From the NCBI RefSeq assembly GCF_030997045.1, contig NZ_CP116899.1:2677501-2741500 (forward strand): a stretch of 64,000 nucleotides of DNA, given 5' to 3'. The stretch's first letter is position 1, and each line of letters opens with the position of its first letter. This document shows positions 9,673 to 17,651 of the stretch, piece after piece. The translations under genes were made by a program, and so were the position numbers. Origin of the DNA: Microbulbifer sp. TB1203 (GTDB lineage Bacteria; Pseudomonadota; Gammaproteobacteria; Pseudomonadales; Cellvibrionaceae). Under the pieces are notes generated by a model. The model made no database searches. It had not been told where the DNA came from and worked only from the letters and a program-made list of their open reading frames with translations.

Positions 9673-10004
9673 TGCGGAATGGTGAGTGAGGAATGCGGAA
9701 TACGCGGGCCGGTCTATTGCCGCCGGAACGTTTCGCCGCCGCGCTCCCGCATTTGTAATTCACTGAAAGATTGATCGCGGCCAACGGCCGCTCCTACAGG
9801 CACCCTGTAGCAGCCTGCTTGCAGGCGAAACGATCAGGACTCCGTAGCCATCCGCTGGCAAGGAAGCTCCATTCCGCATTCCGCATTCCGCATTCCGCAT
9901 TCCGCATTCCGCATTGATGAGGCACATCCCTGTGCCTCACCCGCTTCGCGGGCAGCCTTCGGCTGTCCAAATTTGTTCCATACAAATTTTTCCGCATTCG
10001 ATGA
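9673..10004. repeat. Composite repeat element, copy 1 (GCGGAATG-bounded)
   Basis: The 332-bp bepA-nadA gap is filled by repeats. It opens with GCGGAATG units reading rightward and a GCGGAATACGCG block, holds a REP-like GATCGCGGCCAACGGCCGCT at 9773-9800, and closes with the same octamer motif in reverse orientation as a tandem array. The same order of parts is found between ruvA and ruvB (41292-41522). No coding frame in it is credible. Confidence 0.75.
9871..9915. repeat. Tandem heptamer array (ATTCCGC)6
   Basis: Six perfect head-to-tail copies of ATTCCGC followed by a partial ATT. The period of 7 shifts frame with each unit. A variable-number tandem is likely. Confidence 0.9.
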
Positions 10005-11063
10005 TCAGTCCAGCGGCTTGCGGAAATCCAGCATCCGCTGCAGCGGCACCATCGCGCGCCTGCCCAGCTCCGGGTCCACGGAGATCTCGTTATCCCCCCG
10101 CTCCAGTACCCCGCACAGGGTCTCCAGCGAGTTCATCGCCATCCACGGGCAACTGGCGCAACTGCGGCAGGTGGCGCCGGCACCAGCGGTGGGTGCAACG
10201 ATCAGTTCCTTGCCCGGGCACTGCTGCTGCATCTTGTAGAAGATGCCCTGGTCGGTGGCGACGATAAAACGCTTTTCCGGGCGGGTTTTCGCCGCGTTGA
10301 TAATCTGCGAGGTGGAGCCCACCACATCCGCCAGCTCCACCACCGCGGCGGGGGATTCCGGGTGCACCAGCACCACCGCGTCCGGGTAGAGGGCCTTCAG
10401 GTCCAACACACCCTTGGCCTTGAACTCCTCGTGCACAATGCAGGCGCCGTCCCACAGCAGCACGTCCGCACCGGTCTCCCGCTGCACATAGCTGCCCAGG
10501 TGCTTGTCCGGCGCCCAGAGGATCTTTTCGCCCTGTGCGTCCAGGTGGTCCACCACATCCAGGGCGATACTCGAAGTCACCACCCAGTCCGCGCGCGCCT
10601 TTACCGCCGCCGAGGTGTTCGCGTAGACCACCACGGTGCGGTCCGGGTGCGCGTCGCAGAAAGCGGAAAATTCTTCCGGCGGGCAGCCCAGGTCCAGGGA
10701 ACAGGTGGCTTCCAGGGTGGGCATCAGCACGCGTTTGTGGGGGGTGAGGATCTTGGCGGTCTCCCCCATAAACTTGACGCCGGCGACGATCAGGGTCTCC
10801 GCCTGGTGTTCAGCGCCGAATCGGGCCATTTCCAGGGAGTCGGATACACAGCCACCGGTTTCCTCGGCCAGGGCCTGGATCAGCGGGTCCGTATAGTAGT
10901 GGGCCACAAGCACCGCGTTCTGCTCTTTCAGCAGGCGCTTGATACGCTCGCGCCACAGCTCCAGCTCCTCTTCGCTGTACTGGTGCACAGCCGGTTCCGC
11001 CAGGTGCCCCTGCACCAGTGCGCGCGGATCAACAGCCTCTGCGAGAACTAATTTCTGGCTCAT
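10005..11063 (-). CDS. nadA: Quinolinate synthase A
   Basis: De novo NAD synthesis: condenses iminoaspartate (from NadB) with dihydroxyacetone phosphate to form quinolinate, using a labile [4Fe-4S] cluster. The 352-residue sequence has the three-fold repeated NadA layout, with VAHYYTD near residue 60, CSLDLGCPPEEF mid-protein, GATC, and the C-terminal CRSCASCPWM that supplies a cluster ligand. The start is supported by AGG upstream. It stands alone, facing bepA tail to tail, and the repeat element at 9673-10004 reaches its stop. Confidence 0.97.
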   Translation of the reverse strand: MSQKLVLAEAVDPRALVQGHLAEPAVHQYSEEELELWRERIKRLLKEQNAVLVAHYYTDPLIQALAEETGGCVSDSLEMARFGAEHQAETLIVAGVKFMGETAKILTPHKRVLMPTLEATCSLDLGCPPEEFSAFCDAHPDRTVVVYANTSAAVKARADWVVTSSIALDVVDHLDAQGEKILWAPDKHLGSYVQRETGADVLLWDGACIVHEEFKAKGVLDLKALYPDAVVLVHPESPAAVVELADVVGSTSQIINAAKTRPEKRFIVATDQGIFYKMQQQCPGKELIVAPTAGAGATCRSCASCPWMAMNSLETLCGVLERGDNEISVDPELGRRAMVPLQRMLDFRKPLD

Positions 11064-11187
11064 GACTACCTATCAGTTGCGGAAAAGCGCGCATTATAGC
11101 GTTATCGCGGCGCTTCGGCTTTCTTCGCCACCGGCAGTTGGGCGTGACCAGAAGGCCACCAGCCGTCAGGCCCTAGATGCGCCAGGA

Positions 11188-12411
11188 TCACGCGACCCGG
11201 CTGTCGGCTCTGGGCCCCAGATGGAATTGCTGTATCGCTGTGTCGACGATGTGAGCGCCGATCGGCAGCGCCGAGGTGGCGGCCGGGGACGGGGCGTTGC
11301 AGACGTTAATTGTGCGGGCGGTGTTCACGAACAGGAAGTCGTCCACCAGTTTCCCGTCCCGCGAGACCGCCTGGGCCCGCACCCCGGCCGGATAGGGCAT
11401 CAGGTCCGCCTTTTCGAGCATCGGACAATACTTTTGCACCATTTTCAGGTAACCGCCCTTGAACAGCGAGTTCTTGAGTTCCTTCAGGCCCGGTTTCAGG
11501 TTCTGTTTCAGAACTTTCAGGATACCCGGATAGCTCAGGGTTTCGAGGGTGTCCCTCAGGGACAGGTCGGTCTTGCGGTAGCCCTCCCGCTTCCAGGCCA
11601 ACACCGCGTTGGGCCCGACCGTGACGCTGCCGTCGATCATGCGTGTCAGGTGAACCCCGAGGAAGGGCATCGACGGGTCCGGGATCGGGTAGATCAGGTG
11701 GTTCACGATCCGGTTGTGTTCGGGTTTCAGCCGGTAGTATTCACCGCGGAAAGGACAGATGCGGAACGACGGCTCCAGTCCGAGCATGCGCACGATGCGA
11801 TCGGCCATCAGGCCCGAGCAGGAAATCAGGTGGCGGCCCGCAACGGTATCCCGGTCGCTGTGAATTCGCACTTCAGAGCGAAGCTCCTCGATACCGGTGA
11901 CCGTGCAACCGAAACGGATTTCGCCACCCAGCGTGCGGAATTCCCGCCCCATCGCCTCGGTGACGGCCCGGTAGTCGACGATACCGCTGGAAGGTACGAG
12001 GATTCCCGCCTTCCCGGTGATATTGGGTTCGCGCTCTTCCAGCTCCGCGGCGCTCAGCCAATAGCGCTCCAGACCATTGGCTTCGGTGCGCTCCCACAGC
12101 GCCTTCATGCGTTCCACCTCCAGCGCATTGGTGGCAACCAGCAGCTTGCCGCACTCGAGGTACGGGATGCCGTGGCGGTCACAGAAGGCCTTGGTGGCGC
12201 GGTTGCCCTCCAGGCAGAACTTTGCCTTCAGGCTGCCCGGCGTATAGTAAACCCCCGCGTGGATCACGCCGCTGTTGTGGCCGGTCTGGTGTTCCGCCAG
12301 CCGGGCTTCCTTCTCGAGTACCAGAACTTTTCGATCGGGAAAGGCTTGCTGCAGCTGCATGGCGGTGGACATGCCGACGATACCGCCGCCGATAATGATG
12401 AAATCGTACAC
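11188..12411 (-). CDS. lhgO: L-2-hydroxyglutarate oxidase/dehydrogenase
   Basis: A 407-residue FAD enzyme of the DAO fold. The dinucleotide-binding motif IIGGGIVG is at the N-terminus, followed by the family block TGHNSGVIHAGVYY (about residues 42-55) and a second HNSG-type FAD-contact region. LhgO oxidises L-2-hydroxyglutarate to 2-oxoglutarate and passes electrons to the membrane quinone pool. It lies downstream of glaH, the enzyme that makes its substrate, and is read in the same direction. The 231-bp gap between them holds a large palindromic repeat, so the operon may be attenuated or carry a second promoter. Confidence 0.95.
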   Translation of the reverse strand: MYDFIIIGGGIVGMSTAMQLQQAFPDRKVLVLEKEARLAEHQTGHNSGVIHAGVYYTPGSLKAKFCLEGNRATKAFCDRHGIPYLECGKLLVATNALEVERMKALWERTEANGLERYWLSAAELEEREPNITGKAGILVPSSGIVDYRAVTEAMGREFRTLGGEIRFGCTVTGIEELRSEVRIHSDRDTVAGRHLISCSGLMADRIVRMLGLEPSFRICPFRGEYYRLKPEHNRIVNHLIYPIPDPSMPFLGVHLTRMIDGSVTVGPNAVLAWKREGYRKTDLSLRDTLETLSYPGILKVLKQNLKPGLKELKNSLFKGGYLKMVQKYCPMLEKADLMPYPAGVRAQAVSRDGKLVDDFLFVNTARTINVCNAPSPAATSALPIGAHIVDTAIQQFHLGPRADSRVA

Positions 12412-12459
12412 CCTGACCTCGCTTGTGAATGGATTTGGCCAACGCGGCCCGCCCGGTTT

Positions 12460-12644
12460 AATTACTCAAGCTTCGGAGTTCGGAGATGGGCCGGGAGGGG
12501 GAGCGCTTTCCGGGACACACTGTAAATACATCCCTGTACGCTCGTAATCGACATCCCTGTCTCATACGGTCCCGGAAAGCGCTCCCCCTCCCGGCCTGGC
12601 AAGTTCAGTGGCGGTTTCCAATGAACTCCGAAACTTGAGCAATT
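12460..12644. repeat. Palindromic repeat element with TACGCTCGTAATCG core, copy 1
   Basis: Nested inverted repeats. Outer arms of 22 bp (12460-12481 against 12623-12644) carry two mismatches, and inner arms of 27 bp (12489-12515 against 12570-12596) are perfect. The central single-copy core contains CATCCCTG twice around TACGCTCGTAATCG. The core recurs at 16108-16201 and, reversed, at 31347-31464, with different arms. The outer arm reaches the glaH stop codon. Confidence 0.85.
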
Positions 12645-13620
12645 ACTGCAATGGACTGCGCAGAGTCTTGGTATGGGTAAAGTAGCCGCGCTGGCGCATC
12701 AGCTCGCGGCGCAGACCCTCGTGGGCCGTGAACCTGTCGCGACCGTGCAACCAGAAGTGGTTGTTGATCAGCAGGAAGCTACCGACGGGCACCGGAATGG
12801 ACAGCTTCCGCCGGCTGCCTTCCAGGGCATCGGAGAGGTCGGCCAGCCAGGTGCCCTCCGCCAAGTTTTTCGGCTGCACGAATTGATCGATATAGGACAT
12901 GATGGGGCGGCCCTGGCTGTCGACATCGAACACCGGGTGAAAGACATCCTTTTGGGTATTCTTGCTCGGCGGCGCCGACCAGCGCATGACGCGGTGGGCC
13001 ATCGGACTGCTGCAGAAACGCTCCAGGTGCTCCCAATCGTCCAGGTGCAGCAGCAGCGAGTTTCCCCCTGCCATGTTCTGCTCGTCGATCTTCAGCATCA
13101 GCACGAAATCGGTATCCTGCTCGACGAAGGTACCGTCGTTGTGCAGCTCCATCACCCGGTGCGGTTGACGCAGGTAGCTGTCGGAATTATCGACGTTCTG
13201 CACCACAAAGCGCGCGTAGTACTTGCCGCTCATCGCGTCTTGATTGGAGCGTCCGAACAGGTGTGCGACCGCAGTGGTGAACTTCACCATATCTTCCGCC
13301 TGTTCGACCCGCTCCAGCCCCCTCGGCTCAACCAGCAGCGCACCGGTGGCGCGGTCGGCCAGCGTCTCGACCAGCAGCGGCTGGAGCTGGTTGCCACAGA
13401 GGTCATCCAGGATCTGGCCGGCCCGAAAACGCAGCAGGGATTTGTACTCCAATGCCTGCACCGGATATGGGTCCATGGCCTCGATGAAGCGGTTGACGGT
13501 CCCGGGGTTGAACACCAGCTCCAGCAACCGCTTGGAGTAATCGCTCTCTTTTAGGGTAAAACCCTGATCAGCAGATCCATGCCGATTTCCGGCGCTCTGC
13601 AGGGCGGCAGCGTGACTCAT
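12643..13620 (-). CDS. glaH: Glutarate 2-hydroxylase (CsiD-type Fe(II)/2-oxoglutarate dioxygenase)
   Basis: Converts glutarate, O2 and 2-oxoglutarate to L-2-hydroxyglutarate, succinate and CO2. With the ATG at 13620 the protein is 325 residues, the E. coli CsiD length, and the iron ligands fall at His160 and Asp162 (ELHNDGTF) and His292 (WLHGRDRF), the positions known for that enzyme. An upstream in-frame ATG at 13707 would overlap the promoter, and AGG lies just before 13620, so the shorter form is chosen. The pathway is lysine, 5-aminovalerate, glutarate, then GlaH and LhgO to 2-oxoglutarate. It is divergent from the regulator glaR. Confidence 0.96.
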   Translation of the reverse strand: MSHAAALQSAGNRHGSADQGFTLKESDYSKRLLELVFNPGTVNRFIEAMDPYPVQALEYKSLLRFRAGQILDDLCGNQLQPLLVETLADRATGALLVEPRGLERVEQAEDMVKFTTAVAHLFGRSNQDAMSGKYYARFVVQNVDNSDSYLRQPHRVMELHNDGTFVEQDTDFVLMLKIDEQNMAGGNSLLLHLDDWEHLERFCSSPMAHRVMRWSAPPSKNTQKDVFHPVFDVDSQGRPIMSYIDQFVQPKNLAEGTWLADLSDALEGSRRKLSIPVPVGSFLLINNHFWLHGRDRFTAHEGLRRELMRQRGYFTHTKTLRSPLQ

Positions 13621-13668
13621 CTTGGCACCTCGGTTCGTTGCTCGGATATCAACGGGGCAATGTCTTTG

Positions 13669-13698
13669 TTTTGCAAAAATATCTACATTTTGTAAAAA
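13669..13698. promoter_or_regulatory. Probable GlaR operator: paired TTTTGYAAAAA boxes
   Basis: TTTTGCAAAAA (13669-13679) and TTTTGTAAAAA (13688-13698) are spaced 19 bp start to start, close to two helical turns, so they face the same side of the DNA. They cover the -10 and spacer of the glaH promoter, which fits repression by occlusion. The E. coli homologue CsiR also binds repeated TTGT/TTTT-type sites. Confidence 0.65.
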
Positions 13699-13704
13699 CG
13701 TCAA
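13676..13704 (-). promoter_or_regulatory. glaH-lhgO promoter
   Basis: On the minus strand TTGACG (13704-13699), a 17-bp spacer and TATTTT (13681-13676) match sigma-70 spacing. The 5' leader would be about 50 nt before the glaH ATG at 13620. Confidence 0.65.
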
Positions 13705-13747
13705 CACAATTTGAAAGTACCATTATTATTTGACAGAGTTCGGTGGG

Positions 13748-13753
13748 TATAAT
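13748..13753 (+). promoter_or_regulatory. Candidate -10 box of glaR
   Basis: A perfect TATAAT lies about 45 bp before the glaR ATG. TTGACA at 13730-13735 is only 12 bp away, too close for a standard pair, so the -35 is unclear (TTATTT at 13726-13731 is possible). Confidence 0.4.
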
Positions 13754-13798
13754 CGGCCCGCTAATAATCCGATCAAGACCTTGTGACAGGCGATAACG

Positions 13799-14488
13799 AT
13801 GGAATCTGGGCGACAGAATCAGGCAGTGGTTGCCTATGGGCTGCTCAAACGGGATATTACCAGCGGTCAGTTCCGGCCCGGTGACAAGCTGCTGATGAGC
13901 CACCTGAAAGAGCGCTATCAGATAGGCGCAGGGCCGATGCGGGAGGCGCTGTCCCAACTGGTGGCCGAGCGCCTGGTCACGGCGGCCAGCCAGCGGGGCT
14001 TCCGGGTGGCTGAAATGTCACTGGTGGAACTGAATGATATCTACGATGCGCGCGCGCACCTCGAGGCGATGATCGTACGCCTGGCTGTCGAGCGCGGTGA
14101 TGCGGACTGGGAGGCCGAGGTAATCGGCAAGGCCCACAAGGTCGCCAGCGTGACCGAGGTTCACAGTACCGACGATATGATGAACCTCTGGGACAAGCGG
14201 CATAAAGAATTTCACAACGCCATTGCCGAAGGCTGCAAATCTTCAAAACTGCTCGAGCTGCGCGCCACCCTTCTGGACCAGGCAGAGCGCTACCGGCAGC
14301 TCTGGCTGCGCCAGACGGTCTTTTCAGCCGAAGCGCTGGCGAACAAGCGCCGGGAGCATACGGCAATCGTCGACGCGCTAATGAAACGCGATGCCAAGCG
14401 GGCCGAAGCCCTGACTCTGGAGCATCTGCTGACTCCCATCCCCATCATCACCGCAATTGTGCGCGATGCCAGGCTTGTGAACGAATAA
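13799..14488 (+). CDS. glaR: GntR/FCD-family regulator of glutarate metabolism
   Basis: 229 residues. The N-terminal GntR winged helix (about 10-75) has the recognition region LKERYQIGAGPMREALSQL, and the C-terminal FCD ligand-binding domain (about 85-215) has the metal-site pattern D...H...H (DARAHLE, KEFHNAI). CsiR/GlaR represses glaH until glutarate binds. Its position, divergent from glaH-lhgO with paired operator boxes between, supports the same role. The assignment rests on context plus family; FCD regulators of other dicarboxylates look alike. Confidence 0.88.
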   Translation: MESGRQNQAVVAYGLLKRDITSGQFRPGDKLLMSHLKERYQIGAGPMREALSQLVAERLVTAASQRGFRVAEMSLVELNDIYDARAHLEAMIVRLAVERGDADWEAEVIGKAHKVASVTEVHSTDDMMNLWDKRHKEFHNAIAEGCKSSKLLELRATLLDQAERYRQLWLRQTVFSAEALANKRREHTAIVDALMKRDAKRAEALTLEHLLTPIPIITAIVRDARLVNE

Positions 14489-14540
14489 GCCGGTAAAAGG
14501 CGTATGAGAGGGCGCTGTTCACTTAAGCGGAAAATCCGAG

Positions 14541-14620
14541 TGTAGGATGGGCAAAGCGTAGCGTGCCCATCGGGGCCTCGAAAGATGGGCACGTCGCATC
14601 GCTCCTTTGCCCATCCTACA
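14541..14620. repeat. Inverted repeat TGTAGGATGGGCAAAGCG family
   Basis: Imperfect arms TGTAGGATGGGCAAAGCG... and ...TTTGCCCATCCTACA form a hairpin of about 80 bp in the convergent gap after glaR. This palindrome type is widespread in proteobacterial intergenic DNA. It may also end transcription. Confidence 0.75.
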
Positions 14621-14638
14621 AACTTCACTTAGTGCCAT

Positions 14639-15190
14639 TCAGCTGTCACCGCCGCGCACCAGACGAACGGCTTTCGGCTTTGCCCGTTCGCCGTAAGTAA
14701 AAGCGCCGGTTTCAAAATCGACATGCCACGAATAATGCGTATGGAAATGGGCGGGCGACGAGGACCAGACATCCGAAGAGGCAGTGTTGGGAAAAACCGC
14801 CAGATTGATCGCGGGGCCGACGCATTGCAGTTCGACCAGCGTACCCAGCTCGCGGATATTCGGCAGGCGCCAGTCCGTGTGGCCGGCGAAACCGCCTTCA
14901 CTGTTGAACGTCGATACATAAGCCAGCGCCTCGGCCCAGGTCAACTCCAGGATCTCACCCTCGTCACAGGCTTCGCCCGCGACACCTTCCAGGCAGGCGC
15001 GCCACATCAAGCCTGTCTCCCTGTCGACGATCGAGCCATCGTCCTTTTGCTGGTAGCGCGAGGACGGCGCCGTCGCCGCGATATGTTCGGTTTTGCAATG
15101 CTGACCGGTCTGCGCCTGGGAGACCGACGCCAGCAACACCAACAGCAATCCCGTTTTTTGCACCATGTCGATAATTCTACAGTCGATCAT
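14639..15190 (-). CDS. Secreted DUF1566 (Lcl C-terminal domain) protein
   Basis: About 183 residues. A signal peptide (hydrophobic core LLLVLLASVSQAQ) precedes one DUF1566 domain with the typical marks DRETGLMW, FAGHTDWRLPNIREL and a C-terminal KAVRLVRGG. DUF1566/Lcl domains are found in extracellular and surface proteins, and their biochemical role is not settled. The ATG at 15190 overlaps the upstream gene's stop (ATGA), so the two DUF1566 genes are coupled; an internal ATG at 15166 gives a tidier signal peptide. Four Cys residues suggest disulfides. Confidence 0.82.
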   Translation of the reverse strand: MIDCRIIDMVQKTGLLLVLLASVSQAQTGQHCKTEHIAATAPSSRYQQKDDGSIVDRETGLMWRACLEGVAGEACDEGEILELTWAEALAYVSTFNSEGGFAGHTDWRLPNIRELGTLVELQCVGPAINLAVFPNTASSDVWSSSPAHFHTHYSWHVDFETGAFTYGERAKPKAVRLVRGGDS

Positions 15191-16071
15191 TCCGCACCCG
15201 AACCCCAGTCGATTTTATCGGGGCCGGTATTCCAGTCCCTGACCAATCTCACATGACGGCCGTTATTGCGCGGCATCGGCGCGGAATAGCCAAATTGAAA
15301 ATTGATCGCCCAGGCCCTTTCCTCCAATTTCGCATCGGCTGAATGGCTCCAGTAAAACCCGCCTTTGGCATTGGGGAAATAGGCAGCATCAACAGCCGGG
15401 GAACTGCGCCCGAAGTTCACCAGGGTGGCCAGCTCCGTCAGGGTCGGCACGCGCCAGTCATTGAAGCCGCACAGGCCCTGCCGGTTGATGCGGCTGACGA
15501 ATTCCTCGATGTTGCAATAGGTGGTGGGCTGGCCTTCGACGTATCCCGTACATTGAGCGTAGCGGCTGTTCCAGTCGCCGATGGCACCGCCATTGACACC
15601 TCTCTTTGGGTTATACCAGGTGTACACGTCGTCTGCATCGTGCAGTCCCCGGTTGCCGTAAACGCCGTCGCCCGGCTGCTTGATCTCCCAGCCCAGGCCC
15701 GTGATTTCATCCAGCACGCAGTGCCAGGTTTGCGCATCTGCAGACAGCACCTGGCCCTTCTCGCCGATCTTGCGAAAAATAAACCCCGCCGCGCCGTCGG
15801 CATCCCTGCCGTGTCTGCAGTCCTGCTGACTCAGGATGTCGGCCGCGACCGTCTCCCCCTCGGGCAGCAGCTCGCGGTTGACGCTTGCGCTGCAATCGTC
15901 GTTGACACCTCTAGGATAATCCGCTCCCCAGGTTATACCTGTGTCGTTGAGTCTGCTCTGTGGCGAAGAATGATCCCGGTCGGGTTTTGAGCATCCGCCC
16001 TGGCAGGCAATCGCAAACGCCAGAGTGATGATTTGTACGAATTTATTTTTGAACACTTTATTCTTGAGCAC
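15187..16071 (-). CDS. DUF1566-domain protein, probable lipoprotein
   Basis: The mature part holds WGADYPRGVNDDCSASV, GLGWEIKQPGDGVY and a C-terminal DUF1566 repeat (FNDWRVPTLTELATLVNFG, then HVRLVRD). The N-terminus has a hydrophobic stretch ending in AFAIACQGGCSK, a degenerate lipobox. No good ATG exists close by: the in-frame ATG at 16149 lies inside a repeat element, so I use the GTG at 16071 (GTG at 16056 is also possible). It is paired with the smaller DUF1566 gene downstream. Function unknown; cell-envelope location likely. Confidence 0.72.
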   Translation of the reverse strand: MLKNKVFKNKFVQIITLAFAIACQGGCSKPDRDHSSPQSRLNDTGITWGADYPRGVNDDCSASVNRELLPEGETVAADILSQQDCRHGRDADGAAGFIFRKIGEKGQVLSADAQTWHCVLDEITGLGWEIKQPGDGVYGNRGLHDADDVYTWYNPKRGVNGGAIGDWNSRYAQCTGYVEGQPTTYCNIEEFVSRINRQGLCGFNDWRVPTLTELATLVNFGRSSPAVDAAYFPNAKGGFYWSHSADAKLEERAWAINFQFGYSAPMPRNNGRHVRLVRDWNTGPDKIDWGSGAE

Positions 16072-16107
16072 CTTGCCGATTTCAAACTGGCCGGAGATAC
16101 CATCTGT

Positions 16108-16201
16108 CCCCTCTCCCGGGACACGGGCTGGGCGCCTCCTTAAATACATCCCTGTACGCTCGTAATCGGCATCCCTGCCTCATACGGTCCCGGGAGAGGG
16201 G
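16108..16201. repeat. Palindromic repeat element with TACGCTCGTAATCG core, copy 2
   Basis: Perfect 15-bp arms CCCCTCTCCCGGGAC (16108-16122) and complement (16187-16201) enclose the same core as copy 1. The arms differ from copy 1 yet are self-complementary. Confidence 0.85.
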
Positions 16202-16230
16202 TATCCTTCCCTTCCACCTTATTAGTAAGT

Positions 16231-16297
16231 CGTCATACCGGCGCAGGCCGGTATCCAGTTCGAGGGCACCTGGATTCCGGCCTGCGCCGAAATGACG
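16231..16297. repeat. REP-like palindrome (CGTCATWCCGGCGCAGGCCGG family)
   Basis: Arms CGTCATACCGGCGCAGGCC... and ...GGCCTGCGCCGAAATGACG form a hairpin. The same family is seen at 48340-48430, 56222-56293 and 57679-57768. Confidence 0.8.
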
Positions 16298-16315
16298 CAT
16301 CTTCTGGAGATGCCC

Positions 16316-17560
16316 TCAGGTCAAAACCCCCGGAATCACTTCGCTCGCATAACCCTGATATGCCGGATGCTGATCGGCCTGCAGGGCTACCGCCGCGGTG
16401 TGTATTTGATGCAAGGGGGTGTAAGAGGCACTCCCGGCATTCGACACGCCGCGCTGGATCACTCCGCCGCCGCCGGCCATGATCAGCGGAACGTCGTTGC
16501 TGCCGTGCGCGTCGCCGTTGCCCATGTCGGTGACCTCGCAGACGATAGTGCTGTCGAGCAATCCCCGGTCTCTCAACCGGCCGATCAGGTAAGCCGACAG
16601 CCCGCTCAGATGTGCCCGCGTCTCCCGGTAGAAGGGGTAGGTCGGATCGCCGCCGTTGCCCCCGTGTATCGACGAATGATAAGTGTCCTTGAAATTCAAA
16701 TAGGGCATGGAAAACTCGGCGCCGTCGTTGCCCAGTCCCAGGGAACAGGAGGCGGTCAGATTGCACTGCAAGGCCAGCGCAATAATATCCGCCTGCAGTT
16801 CCGCCTGTTGTTGAAAAGTGGAAAATTCAATCGGGAACTGGGCGGGGGCGGAGGCGGCGTCGCAAGACAGCCCGCCACCGGCCATATCCTGCAGGCGCTG
16901 CTGGGTTTCTTCGATGGCCGTCAAATGCGAATCCAGACGCTGCTGTTCGTATGTGCCCAGTTTTGTTTTCAGGGCATTCACCGCCTCCAGATGCGCGTCC
17001 ACCGCGTTCAGTTTGGGGTCGGCGCCGCCGCCGGGTTGCAGGTTGCCAAACAGCCGGTTGAATGCATTGAACGGGTTGTCTTCAAACGGCACTTCCGAGC
17101 CATTGTCTTTGGTCAAGGTGCCGTTGCCGTTGCTGTGTACACCCAGGTTGACGTAGGTGAAAGGTAGGTTCCCGCCGAGGATTCTGCCCATGTTGACGTC
17201 AAAGCTGTCGCCGCCCCAACTGTTGTTGATGATGGTCGGCATCACGCCGTGCCCGCCGCGATGATGGTTCATGCTCCTCAGAAAGTTGCACTCACTGGCG
17301 ACGGAACTGTAGGGCTGGGACATCTCCCCGAAACTGGTCAGATCGCTGTTCGGAAACCAGTACTCGGGTAAGGCGCCGTCGGGCACGTAAATGACAACCG
17401 ACTTGTTGGGGCCGGTCTGCGCCTCGGCCCAGCGGGAGACCATCATGCCAGTTACCAGCGGCGAGGCCCGCATCAGCCCCTTGGTAATACCTGCGGCGGC
17501 GAAGACTTTCAGTAAATCCCTGCGCCTTTTATCGAACACGTTTTTGTATCGCTTTGCCAT
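16316..17560 (-). CDS. Tat-exported DUF1552 protein
   Basis: 414 residues from the ATG at 17560 (AAAGG upstream). The N-terminus has a twin-arginine-like signal, DKRRRDLLKVFAAAG, followed by a DUF1552 domain: VVIYVPDGALPEYWFP, then SVASECNFLRSMNHHRGGHG, and a late YHSSIHGG block. The fold belongs to the alkaline-phosphatase/sulfatase-like group of secreted proteins found mostly in planctomycetes, where DUF1552 genes sit beside DUF1587/1592/1588/1585 cytochrome proteins. The same partner precedes it here, 91 bp upstream and read in the same direction. Substrate unknown; Tat export suggests a cofactor-bound or folded protein. Confidence 0.85.
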   Translation of the reverse strand: MAKRYKNVFDKRRRDLLKVFAAAGITKGLMRASPLVTGMMVSRWAEAQTGPNKSVVIYVPDGALPEYWFPNSDLTSFGEMSQPYSSVASECNFLRSMNHHRGGHGVMPTIINNSWGGDSFDVNMGRILGGNLPFTYVNLGVHSNGNGTLTKDNGSEVPFEDNPFNAFNRLFGNLQPGGGADPKLNAVDAHLEAVNALKTKLGTYEQQRLDSHLTAIEETQQRLQDMAGGGLSCDAASAPAQFPIEFSTFQQQAELQADIIALALQCNLTASCSLGLGNDGAEFSMPYLNFKDTYHSSIHGGNGGDPTYPFYRETRAHLSGLSAYLIGRLRDRGLLDSTIVCEVTDMGNGDAHGSNDVPLIMAGGGGVIQRGVSNAGSASYTPLHQIHTAAVALQADQHPAYQGYASEVIPGVLT

Positions 17561-17617
17561 GACCTGAACCTTTATTGTTTTACACACATAATCGAATCAA
17601 GTGCCGGGTTGAGCCGG

Positions 17618-17643
17618 GTGGCCGCGCCGGTGGGCGCGGCCAC
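17618..17643. repeat. Intra-operon hairpin
   Basis: The perfect 11-bp stem GTGGCCGCGCC / GGCGCGGCCAC with a 4-nt loop lies between the stop of the giant dehydrogenase gene and the DUF1552 gene. With no T-run it is unlikely to be a full terminator; it may lower or protect downstream message. Confidence 0.6.
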
Positions 17644-17651
17644 GTCGTGCA

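Noticed and set aside
9871..9915. Tandem heptamers as a CRISPR array
   Set aside because: Units are 7 bp with no spacers and there are no cas genes nearby.
13730..13753. TTGACA plus TATAAT as a full glaR promoter
   Set aside because: The spacer is only 12 bp, so only the -10 is kept as a candidate.
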